A stretch of 64,000 nucleotides of DNA from Galerina marginata. Lineage: Eukaryota; Basidiomycota; Agaricomycetes; Agaricales; Galerinaceae. Every line of letters starts with the position of its first letter. The first letter of the stretch is position 1. The notes under the pieces are model-generated. The model was not told the DNA's origin and ran no database searches. It saw only the letters and a list, made by a program, of their open reading frames with translations. Shown here piece by piece: positions 43,406 to 54,283 of the stretch. The stretch covers positions 992,001-1,056,000 of the forward strand of contig JAECYW010000023.1 in the NCBI GenBank assembly GCA_023014335.1, given 5' to 3'. The position numbers were made by a program, and so were the translations under genes.

Positions 43406-43755
43406 GAAGATCAGAACGCACATCGGTTGCATAAACCAAGATGTGCTTATTGTGTAGGGGATTTTAAAAAATGTATTATCACCTCTTGCCGTACTTTTTC
43501 TTTTTCTTCGTCTCTTTGTGTCACGTTTTTGTATTGTATCTTCCGTAATCTTGATTTACTGCCTCCAGCCTGCGTATATATTAGATACTGTGTACCTCTC
43601 TCTTGACTTATTTTCTCGTTTATCTAAATTGATTCGTTGATCTTGGCCTGGCCCAAAATGGAAGGAACCGACGTCAGAGCTGTTACTACCGCGGGACACA
43701 GATTGGGACGATCACTGTACTCTGTTCTTCCTCCCACCAGCCGCCGAGCCAGACT
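43406..43755. other. intergenic region, TF 3' end and SAC phosphatase promoter
   Basis: T-rich 350-nt stretch without coding signal. Confidence 0.5.
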
Positions 43756-46700
43756 ATGAAACGGTTTCTTGAAAAGGCATCCAAGCCTTTCACGTTACCG
43801 TTGACGTCCAAGGCGAACAGTTCTGAGGCTGCGTCGGCAGGGAGCAATCAATCTTCACAATCGTCGAATCCGACCAAGTTACCTCGCACCACCGGTCCCG
43901 CGCTCCAGCCAAAATACGTCGTTCCACCGGTCCCTCATCCTTGCCCGCAAAGCCACCTCGCGCTGTTGGTTACTAAAGAGGGATTGCTGATCCGACCACA
44001 CATCGCTGGGCAGAACCTCGCGAAATCCGCGCATGTCAGAGTATCGTGGGGCAAGAATATCAATATCGAGGAGGTTGAGACACATGACGCCGTTGATGAG
44101 GAAGAACTGAACTGGGACGATTCTGTTGTGGTTTACGGTATCGTCGGGATATTGGAGCTCTTCTCTTGTGCGTGCGCTTGTGACCGATGACTTGATACCG
44201 CATTTTGAAGTCGTGCGATCTCTTCTAGGTTCCTATCTGCTGGTTATTACTGCACGCACTGAAGTTGGAAGTAGTGCGTATGATTTTTCTATGATTTATG
44301 GAATTGAGTCGTCTGAAATACAATTTTTTATACAAGTTCTCGACCCATCGCACGCAGTTTATGGGATCAAGGGTGTCACTGATATCCCTTTGGTTGAAGA
44401 TCGGGCAAGAATTGCTGTGAACACTATAGCGTCGCGGAATGTTGCTCTAACGCGTCCATCCTTGCTCCCAAGAAACAGGGAAGAAAGCAATTTAACTGAT
44501 ACCGCTTCGGACGTGGGCGAGCCCCAGGAGGTTTACAAAGGGTCTCCTCGCGTTCAGTTCTTATCAAATCCAACCATCAAATTTCTTACCAGTAGGACTC
44601 CGTCGAATACCAATGCAGATATTGGAAGCTCTATTCAACGACCGTCATCTGCCCAGTCGACAGTGTCAGATATCTCTACTCCAAGCTCTGAAGCTTCGGT
44701 CGCGACTTCTCCCGTTTATAAGACGCTCGCCACCCGACTATCTTTCTGGAGTAGACTGTCAAAACGGACAAACCCATCCCCAATAAATCCTGAATTTCCC
44801 CCAATTCCTGAACCTATGTCACTTGGCGAGGAACAAGAAGTCTTGGATGAGATAATGAACGCCGGGCAAAAAGAACGCGCAGAAGTTATTGAGAGTATTC
44901 TGGCAACAACTGCTCCACCTCCAGTCACCGTCGAAGAACGGCATTCTGAACTGGAGACAAAGGTCATCAGAGAGTGCATCAGGGAATTCACGAAAGGCGA
45001 CATGTATTTTGCCTACAACTTTGGTATATCTCCTCGCATACAGCATTTCTATCATCTTCCTGACCATCAGAGCAGATCTCACACGTTCTTTACAGCACAA
45101 ACAAGAGCAGATCCTCAAATCACAGAAGCAGCATGACCTCCTCGCCGGGCTCGGTGCACTTCCCAGTCCAGAGAACAATCACAGGGTTGCGATCAGTCCC
45201 ATGGATGGCAAGTTTTCGGCCCTGACAGAACCTTACCCAACGCTTCCACTGTGGAGACGTGTCGACAAGCAATTTTGGTGGAATGAATGGATGTCCAAGC
45301 CGTTCGTTGACGCTGGTGTGCGCATTTTGATGCTTCTGTGCCTTTTCCGTGGGCTGAATAACGTCAAACAGCTGCATTCATATATCCTTCCCATCATGCA
45401 AGGATATTGTCAGGTCACAAAGTTCAACATGCCGGCTGATCCAGTTGCCGTCGATGAGGATACTGAGGTTGATTATATTATCATCTCGCGAAGATCTAGA
45501 CATCGTCCTGGGTTGAGGTATCAACGTCGGGGCATCGACGATGGTGCACATGTGGCAAACTTTGTTGAAACAGAAACGATCGTGCGGGTTGAGGTCGGTG
45601 CTCTTCTACTTTGTTCTCTCAAGGTTGCTTACGGCCTTTTTATAGCGAGAGGAAAAGGAGAATATTTTTTCCTATGTACAAATCAGAGGCTCAAGTCTGG
45701 ATCTTATCCGAAAATACAGAGTTGCCAGTGAACTGACCGAATCACAGTACCTCTGTTCTGGACACAAACTGGTTATGGTCTAAAGCCTCCGCCAGTGCTT
45801 GCCACAGATAGGACGCATGCTCAAAATCTTGAAACGCTCAAGAAACACTTCTCCAACACGATTCCAGCGTATGGACCTCATGTTTGTTGAAATCATCTGA
45901 ACATCCCACGATTTTTTACCTGATAATATTTGTATTAATACTAGACCATTGTCAACCTCGCTGAACAGCAGGGAAAGGAAGGCGTCATTACTCAGGCATA
46001 CAGAGACTATATGCATGAGCTGAACATGAAGGACGCGCAGTACGTTTGTCCTCGTTGGAAATCATTGCAACGTTCATCATATCGGAAAAATAGATATTGC
46101 GAGTACGACTTCCATACTGAAACGAAAGGTATGAAGTAAGTTTATGATGACCCATGTTCATCTTCTTTCCCTCATATGTCACCCCCTTCAGGTACGAGAA
46201 TATCTCTACTTTGATCGAGAGTATGGAAAGGACGTTCGAAGCCCAAGGGTAAATTCAAATCGTCACTACTTTTCCTAACACTTTTTCATGCAAATGGTCT
46301 AGATATTTCTGGGTGTCCGATAATGTTGTATTCTCCCAGCAGAAGGGAGTTTTCCGTGTTAACTGCATCGACTGCTTGGATCGAACAAATGTTGTTCAGG
46401 TAAGTGCAATGTGTTTCTTCATTGATCATGCTTAAGTTGATTATGTTTCCAGTCTGCTTTTGCAAGATATGTCCTTAACAAGCAGCTGGGCGCTGTTGCA
46501 TTGCTCAATCCATCAAATTCTGGGAGAACGGATGCCGACCTTGCTTTCAACGATGGTAAATGCATCTAACTTTTGTGACTGGATTGTGTTTGATCTTTAA
46601 ACCAGTGTGGGCAAACAATGGCGATGCTATCAGTCGAGCTTAGTGAGCCTTTTTTTGCTGAACCTCAACCATGGTTTGTTTATGCAATCTATCCACAGTG

Positions 46701-48142
46701 CAGGAACATCTGCTCTGAAGGTCGGTTTATCATATCCATCATGGTACCTTCTTTCATCTTTTTTTCTCATTAGGGCGACTTCACGAGGTAAATTACCACT
46801 TGATAACACTTGCATTATTTTCGTTATTAACCAACCTCCAGGACAGGCAAACGTGATCTGAGCGGAATGCTGAATGACGGTGTCAATTCTTTAGCAAGGT
46901 GAGTACGGACACAATCAACTCCAAATCAAACCTGAAGGCCTGCCATAGGATGTACACCTCAACTTTCAGTGACTGGTTTTGTCAGGCGGTCATTGACTTC
47001 ATGCTTGGCAATCGGACGACAACGGTCTTCTCAGAGTTCTTGCTCAAGTTGAAATCAACGGACCCGCGCGACTTGATACGGCTCTCGAAGATCCGTGCTG
47101 AGGCGATTGCAACCTCAGTTTCTAGGGTGTTACCTGAAGGCGAGAGGCTGTTGTCGGGATGGACGATGTTTGCTCCTGAGGAATTGAATACGAAGATGGG
47201 CCTGAAGTTCGAGGAGAAGGTACTATTGTTGGTAAGTCTAATCATTTCAAGCGAACATTGATCCTGCTTATAATTCAAATTTATTCAGTCTGCAAAAGCT
47301 CTGTACATCGTGGTAAGAATTTTAATTACGATTGTAGATACGATGTTAACCCTCGTCGAAGAGCTATGATTATACCCTGGAGAAAGTGAAGCTTTATACC
47401 CGTGTCCCTCTTGGTGATATCATCAACATCAGCAAAGGCAAGCTGTTCCTCCAACGAGTCTTTAACTCTTTTGACAACTTCTCAGGCGCATATATTTTAT
47501 CTCCTCTCGAAGAATCGAGCTGCGATCCAGTACAAAACGCCGGCTTCATCGTAACCTGGCTCTGCTCTAACCAAGAATCGCGTGTCACAAGCTATTCCGT
47601 GCGGAATAGCCTCGACTTTTCCAGTGTTTCTCCACCTACCACTCCCACATCGCCCAGGTTCAGCCTAGATGGAAAAGGAGGTCGTATCAGGATGCGGAGC
47701 AACACGCTCCCGGCGCTCTCTAATCTCTTGCACAACAACGCTAGCTTCAGCACCGCTGGTGCCAATGGCTCTGGGCCGCAGCGCAGTTTTGCAGCCTTTA
47801 AGGTGCTCCCGATCGACCCCGCGCGGGTGCGGCGGATGTCAAGCTACGCGAGCGACTCGTATGCCGGCGAAGGGGCGATGTCGGAAGAAATGCATGGAGC
47901 TGGGACGTGTAAGGAAGCGGTGGATTTGATTGTGGAAAGAATTGAAAAGGCCTGTGAGGATATTGGGGGTGCGCAGGGTGAATTCATTGTCTCTGAGGAC
48001 GTCGTTAGGTGTGTCTACCTTTTCCCTTTAATCCGACAAGTTCCTGAACTATCTATTCAGTTTGGCGGAGGCACAGCGGATGACGAGTGTATACGCCAAG
48101 ATGGAATACGGTGTTAAACGCTTATTGTGGTTAGGCGGTTAA
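43756..48142 (+). CDS. SAC-domain phosphoinositide phosphatase with C-terminal hSac2 region (INPP5F-like)
   Basis: The enzyme removes phosphate from inositol lipids (PI4P or PI(4)P-type substrates in INPP5F relatives), probably on endosome or Golgi membranes. The catalytic CX5R(T) motif is intact in [20 protein letters not shown] (about 46350-46400). Upstream SAC blocks are [44 protein letters not shown] and [15 protein letters not shown]; downstream is [20 protein letters not shown] and FYWCQAVIDF-like [17 protein letters not shown]. The hSac2/homologous region reads [20 protein letters not shown] and [13 protein letters not shown]. The last intron (gtgtgt...attcag) restores [20 protein letters not shown] and a stop at 48140-48142, rather than the stop of the unspliced frame. 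About 15 introns give roughly 1,100-1,200 residues. A long disordered insert sits at about 44440-44800. Confidence 0.88.
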
Positions 48143-49009
48143 GGAATACCTCATTACTCTTTATCGGATAGAACTTAATCCATGAACATTTTCAAGTATT
48201 TCCGCCATTCCAACTATCAATGCCTCATTGAGCTGATAGACGTCCCACCTTCCAATGCTCCAATACCTTTAACAGTTTTGGGATTCGGTTTTTTGATAAA
48301 CATCGAATGTTTGATTCCTTCGAATTCGTGGAATTTTTTCTGCTCTGTGACTGAGAACATCCTTCTTTGATACGCTAACTGCGTGTTAAATATGAGTATA
48401 CGTTGAGTAAACCTTGACATACTGGCCATGGGCTGTCAACAAAACCTGGACGGCGTGGATCAGGAGCCACAGAGTGGACATTGCCTGACTCAGGATCTAT
48501 TGCGATAGTCTCGAAGTGATCGGCATCGGTCATCTCGTGGAAATAGTCAAGAGCGATGAGTGGAACCCAATTCTACCATCGAAGTCATAAATCCAATGCG
48601 GTGCATGTAATAAGGGCGCATTGACAATGCTACCTTGTGCATACCATTAACGTTTCTCGAAGCAGCTATTTGATAGTCGAACTTCCCAAAACATGAAAGG
48701 CGAATGGGATGATATATGATATATGATTTACTTGGCCGGGATGTCTCTTTGCAGGAGATTCCAAGTGGAACGAAAGTCGTGATCGTAAATGTCATTAACG
48801 CGATAATCAAAAACTCCGAGGGGGATAAGTAGAGATGAGACGGTGATGTCAGTCAATACATGAGTAAATAAAAAGATGCTGTATAAAGTCCGTATGTGTT
48901 GTCCATGGTCAGAGCAGTCTTGGGGTGTACGAACAGAGGGGTATGCAGAATGAAAGCAGAACAGAAAAGGTAAGCTTAAACTCTCTTATCAAGGAATAGT
49001 CCTGATGGG
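48143..49009. other. interval with unassigned minus-strand open segments
   Basis: On the minus strand two adjacent segments look coding-like but could not be joined with confidence: one near 48690-48800 reading LGVFDYRVNDIYDHDFRSTW, and one near 48430-48570 reading NWVPLIALDYFHEMTDADHF and then FETIAIDPESGNVHSVAPDP. A short MDNTYGLYTASFYLL frame lies upstream near 48905. I recognise no family. It could be a small gene or a decayed one. Confidence 0.3.
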
Positions 49010-51035
49010 CTAGCTAGTTCTCGTCCGTGGATTCTGTTTGCTAGCATGAAGATCTTGAACGTCGAAAAAGGTGGTTACGCCAAATGCGACGCATAGCAGA
49101 CATGCAGACGCGGTCGACGTGTTGTAGGCGTTGCACCTATACCGGGACGACAGATAAGCCACTGTAACCATATTAGATACAAATAACAAACTTACCATCC
49201 GTTGAATCCACCACTTGGACACTTCTTCCCGGTCATGATGAACACAAAAGCCGCACCCCACAGCACAATCCCTGCTACATCCAGCATCGCCAACTTCTTC
49301 GCCCATTGTCTCGCGACAGTCCATTCTTCTTCCATCTTCAGACCTTCAACGAGGCCCCTCCTACGTCGGTTCCGATTCTTTTTCTTTCGTCGTGCTTGTT
49401 GCTGCCGGTGATCATACCCACCAGGCATCATTGCCTCGTCCAAACTGTCGTGCTCGTCCTCTGATTCGGATTCAGAGGCGTCTGGTGGCTGGAAGGCAGT
49501 CGGGTCTACGATGAGATTCACTTGCACATCTCCCTGACCTGGGGGCCCGTATTTACCCTTGCCCTTCTTCCCTCCATTGGGCTTCTTGTTTTTCTTGCCT
49601 GCATTACCAACGGGCAGAACCATCATACCCATGTGGGACGCAGATCCGAGTGGATGTTTAGAAGAGCGCGATTTGGAACGGACGCAGCAGCAGGGTCGAA
49701 CGACGAACATATAAAGGAGAAGGAGAAGCGTGATAATGGATAGGATGTAAAGAACGAAAACTGGGGGTTTATTTGCTGGAGGTGGAGGACCATCCGAGCC
49801 TGTGGTTTTAATGGCCTATCCAAACCAAAGAAATAAGAAGACGGAGTTTACACAAGATCATAACTTACCACGGCAGCATAAATGGCAGGAATGCATGCAC
49901 CTATTGCGAGAAAAATCTGCAACGTCCTGAAAAATATTCGCCTCTTCGGACCTACGGTCACCAAGTTTCCCTTCTCATCAATTGTACCCACCAGCGGCTT
50001 GCCTTCGTCGTCTACCAGAGCCCTGCCTTCATCCCTACCTTTGCCCTTTGCCTTGCTCCCAAATTCCCTCTGAAGCATTCGAATCCTCTCTTCTTTCTGC
50101 ATAGGGTCTAGAGGAGGACCGTATTCAGGCGGATCAGTGCTCCACGGAAGAAGGTCTCTCGATGAACCATGTCCGACGGAAGAGAGTGGTGGAGGAGGGT
50201 CGTAAGCATTGTAAGGGTCGGAATCGAAGGTCCGGTACGGGTCGTGTACGTAGCCGGGGTCAAAAGGTGATTTTTTCGATCTTGATCCATTGAATTGCGA
50301 CGTAGGTAGTGGGCTATAGATGTCGGCGTCTGGTTCTCCAGCCGGATTCCAAGAATCGGGGTTATACCGGGAGGGATTGTTTGAGTTGTACCAATTCCTA
50401 GACCACTTTGGGAAGTGGGAAATGTCAATTTCTTCTGCTGAATGAATATCTGGATCAACGATATATGGACCTCGATGGGCTGATGGAGGGGGTAACTGTA
50501 CGCGTGAAGAACTGGCATGCGACGATGATAGAAGTGGTGTTGGCACAGAGTATGGCCTGCGAGAAGATTGACGTCCACGAGAGGGATTGGAATAAGTTGT
50601 ATGATGAGTTGTGTTGGATGAAAGGGTGGTTCCTCGAGAAACTAGGGAAGGTGGTTGCATAGGGAGTGAGCTTCGACTATTCCAAGAGGTCATAGGTATC
50701 CCAGGGAAGGCCGACGGGGGGTGACTTTCCGGCCTAATCTGAGAGGGAAATGGTGGATATGGATCTTCCGCTTGTCGCTGTCTCAGAGTCCTGGCATAGT
50801 CCGCTAGATCTAGGGCCTCAACAGAAACCTCTGAGGCTTCTCGTCGTTGCTGCCGATGTGGTGAGGTCCCATGTGATTGATATTCGTGCTGCTGGAATTC
50901 CTGCCTACTCCCGTTCTGTGGCATTTCATACACGTTACTGCTGGGTGTATAGGGGTCAAAGGCTTCGGGGGACCATGGTCTACGGAAATGTGATTGCGGG
51001 GGTGGAGCATCGAGGTTATTAGGATCTGAATACAT
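49010..51035 (-). CDS. uncharacterised multi-pass membrane protein with long disordered N-terminus
   Basis: I do not recognise a named family. The N-terminal ~330 residues are Pro/Ser/Tyr/His-rich and disordered. Next comes a charged segment (KEERIRMLQREFGSKAKGKG) and RALVDDEGKPLVGTIDEKGN, then a first hydrophobic helix (FFRTLQIFLAIGACIPAIYA). After intron 1 (gtaagt...gatag) there is AIKTTGSDG, a second helix (FVLYILSIITLLLLLYMFVV), then Cys-rich RPCCC, basic and acidic linkers, and a third helix (LAMLDVAGIVLWGAAFVFIM). It continues CPSGGFNGW, and after intron 2 (gtaagt...gtatag) CNAYNTSTASACLLCVAFGV (fourth helix) and a tail HASKQNPRTRTS. The four-helix layout with a Cys-containing loop between helices 3 and 4 (CPSGGFNGWCNAYNT) recalls MARVEL-like proteins. 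Estimated length is 630 residues. Confidence 0.7.
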
Positions 51036-52470
51036 GAAGAAAAGTCGTTAAGGTCGTAAGATGTGTCGTTAGATACAAGCAAAGAAGAGCCGGTCGTCGT
51101 TAGCGATGAGCAAGGGTGTAAGATCGCCGTCGCCGCCGTGGTGCTCCCACTTTAGCTCGCTTGAGGGTACGCAGTCAAGGGAAGCAGCGTGGGAATCCCG
51201 CTTCAGCGAAATGAGAGCATACACTAATCGGGAATCGTGCTTCCGTCTGCCCTACAACGTTCGTCGAAAGCTCACAGGAGTTAAAAATACAAGAAGGAAA
51301 TATGACGTTTATAGAATCATCTGTGCACATATCCTATTTCGGGAAAGCAGACCTGAGAATGATAAGAGCCGTTTCTGCATTCTTCGACTGCGGTCGGCTC
51401 AGGACTAACCGTTCTACTTGATGCAAGTTAAAATAGACGATGTAGTACTACAAGAATGTTCCATATCTCTCATGTAGTCGAGTACGTGATTGAGCGTGTC
51501 TGATAGTTTAAGGGGCACGGAGTCCAATACCTCATACTACCCATATTCAATGTAGTATCTGAACACTGGAAAATGACGGCGTTGCATATAATTCTAATAG
51601 ATTGTCAATGCTGCTGTTACTTATGAACCGAGCTTACTGAGAGGGCAGTGACTGAGCCAACTACAGTTGATTCCCTCATAACCCATACCTGTTGTGATTC
51701 AGAGTCGTACGCCAGTACTAATTTTGCCAAAATTGACACTAAATTTTCCATCTCATAATCCCCCCCTCCACCCCTTAGACTGTACTACCGAGGAATTGGG
51801 GACTCTATTCTACGTCCTACCTTTTCAGACGTGATGCCTTAAACGGCTATGAAATCTGAGTGGTGAGTTGCGAAGTGCCAGGAAGCCCAACACTCAGTAA
51901 ACACTCAGCACTGACCGCCAGTAAAGCCTTCGAATAAGAAAATATTGATCTTGACCTGAATTTGAAGTTTAATTCCCCAGTATTGTCATAACTGTTGTTT
52001 ATGATAACTGCAGCGACCTGCAATATTCCTGCTCTATGGAAGGAACAGTGCCGGGTGTGGGTCCTTGTCGACGTGTCTTAATTAGGAAATATTTGTCAGT
52101 GTTAGAAGCGGATGTTCAACTTGAACCTCCGAAGCACATGATCTGTGCAACATCACCTCCGTGGAACAAGCTCTGTACAGTGCAAGTCAAATCGGAAACC
52201 ATAGATTTTGGTAAGATAACACGACCATAACAGCCTACACCTATACTGAAGAAGTCATAGAACCCATCAGGTGCTGAAAGCTGTCCAATGCTGTGACGCT
52301 ATTTGAACCTGACAAAACATGTTCAGGGTTTATAAAAGGGATAATTGGAAACCTATCTGGAGGCGAATTTGCCTTCAACCTCCTGAACTTCAATAGCCTT
52401 GTAAACTGCCGAATTATCCCGGCCGCTCTCAACTTGTGTTAGTTTTGCCTGAAGGACCGTTTGCAACATA
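51036..52470. other. gene-free interval between the membrane protein and the phosducin-like gene
   Basis: A divergent 1.4-kb spacer. Open frames at 51106-51408 and 52036-52230 (+) have no recognisable motif or extension. No repeats or mobile element seen. Confidence 0.5.
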
Positions 52471-53695
52471 ATGGTGAGTCTAAGTTCGTCATCCCAATCC
52501 CACTGATTCTCACCACCGAGTCTAGTATGCAGACATAGAAGCATTGGTCCTTTCCGGAGAACTCTTCAATGGACCTCAGCGTTCATCTTCGCCGACGCGA
52601 TCTCCATCCCCCGATGCCGATCCAGGATGGCATGACGAGGAACTCCAGGCTGAAGAACTGAAGCACCGAGAAAAGGGCCTTGACTACGATTCGGACACGG
52701 CCAGGCGCGACGCGATAAAAGTACAAAAGCAAAAGGAGGCGCAATCAGAGTCTATTGGTATGGGTCCTGGACGTACAGGGGTGAAAGGCGTCATCCGCGA
52801 TCGCGACGAGGCCGCTGAAATCCAGCGGGAGAAGAGATCGAAGGAGGCCGAAGAACTGAGACGTAAGATGGAGTCGACTAACCTGGGAGGCAAGACTTTC
52901 CTGGAAGAAGAGCGGGAGAAAGCAGGGAGAGGAGAAACAGCAGACGAATTGATCATGAAGGAAATCGCAAAGGCACAAAAGAAGCGGGACGTGTTCGGGC
53001 AGAAAAGAGAAGGGCGATTTGGGCACTTGCGGGAAGTGGGCATAAAAGGCTTTCTGGGAGCAGTTGAAAAGGAAGAAATTGGTGTTTGGGTGGTTGTGCA
53101 TCTCTATGATTCCGTCAGTTCTGTTTTCATTTCAACTTTCGTCAAATTCACCTCAGGTCTACCGTACTTTAGTCGCTGGAAAGATGCTATCTGGTTGATG
53201 AAACCCTGGCCAGGCTGGCACGATCTTATCCGGACACCAAATTCCTACGAGCCAAAGCTTCTGCTTTAGGGTTTGCTTCGTTAAATTCGCCGGGCAGACA
53301 AAAGCCTCCTGGATCGCGCTTGAAATCTGTTCAAGAAGACGACGATGAAGATCCATATGCCGATGACGAGAAAGACGAAGATGACGACGACGATGACGAC
53401 AATGTTGACCTGGATATGCTACCTACTATGCTCGTCTATCGTAACGGAGAACTTGTGCATAATTGGGTACGGGTGGACTGGGACGCTGGGGACGCCGGCA
53501 TTGAGGAGTTTCTAGATAAGTACGTATATTTGTTTTGCACACAAGGCATCTCTGAGTTGTTTTATGGACAGACACCACATTCTCCCTGCATCCTCTGGAC
53601 CCAGAGATAACCTTGGATTACCGAGCGACGACGAGGACTTTGATCTCATGTGGAGTGATGAAGACGACGACATCAACCATAATATAAAGGGTTAA
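52471..53695 (+). CDS. phosducin-like protein (thioredoxin-fold G-beta/CCT co-chaperone)
   Basis: Phosducin-like proteins help fold or regulate G-beta-gamma subunits through the CCT chaperonin. The N-terminal helical part reads WHDEELQAEELKHREKGLDY, GVKGVIRDRDEAAEIQREKR and ADELIMKEIAKAQKKR. The Phd/thioredoxin-fold part reads FGHLREVGIKGFLGAVEKEE, VWVVVHLYDS, SLERCYLVDETLARLARSYP, DTKFLRAKASALGF, an acidic insert (DEKDEDDDDDDDN), LPTMLVYRNGELVHNWVRVD and an acidic tail. The start is unusual: exon 1 contributes only the ATG (52471-52473), followed by gtgagt...tctag and exon 2 from 52526 (TAT GCA GAC ATA GAA), giving MYADIEALVLSGELFNGPQ. Another intron (gtcagt...ctttag) joins LYDS to SLERCYL, and a last one precedes the acidic tail. 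The stop is at 53693-53695. Confidence 0.85.
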
Positions 53696-54283
53696 CATTA
53701 CCCTATCTACCTTCAATCGTTTTGTATTACTGCTACATTTAAGTTATTATATATCTGAGTCTATATTTGCTGACACTCTGCCAAAAGGGAAACCACGGCG
53801 GCTTGGCAAGAGGCGTCGAAAAAATGTTGAGCCTGGACTGGCAAGGCACTATTGCGTCACTGTCTGTGCCCCAAAATAGACGGGAAGTATTCTGTACAAT
53901 GATGTCCCGAGGACCTCGCTTTCTTTGGCTTCCCTCTGGCAAATCTTTCTAATGATTGTCAAAATTATTCCTTACCTTTGCCTTCGGTCTTCGGCGATCG
54001 CGTTCGCTAAGGAGTCGCCAAACTGTGGCCCCGCGTACTTCATTGATACCGGTGGGATATACAGACTTCTATACTCCTCGCACCATTGGCCTGCCAGAAG
54101 GCGAAATTAAAACGTTGAAAGACATCATCACTGAGCTTCTGAGGGAGCTTCTATTTGATGCAGTCAATTTTCCTCCACTAGTAGGTATTTTCAAATTTCA
54201 CGTTGCCTTCTTGTACCACCATTCCCCTGCTGATATCCTTCACCAGCTCGTTCATGTTCTCGGACACATCCTGTCAATAACAG
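53696..54283. other. intergenic region upstream of the amino-acid permease
   Basis: A + strand frame at 53956-54324 (TDFYTPRTIGLPEGEIKTLK inside) is open but shares no family signature and runs into the permease start in another frame. I treat the stretch as promoter and leader. Confidence 0.4.
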
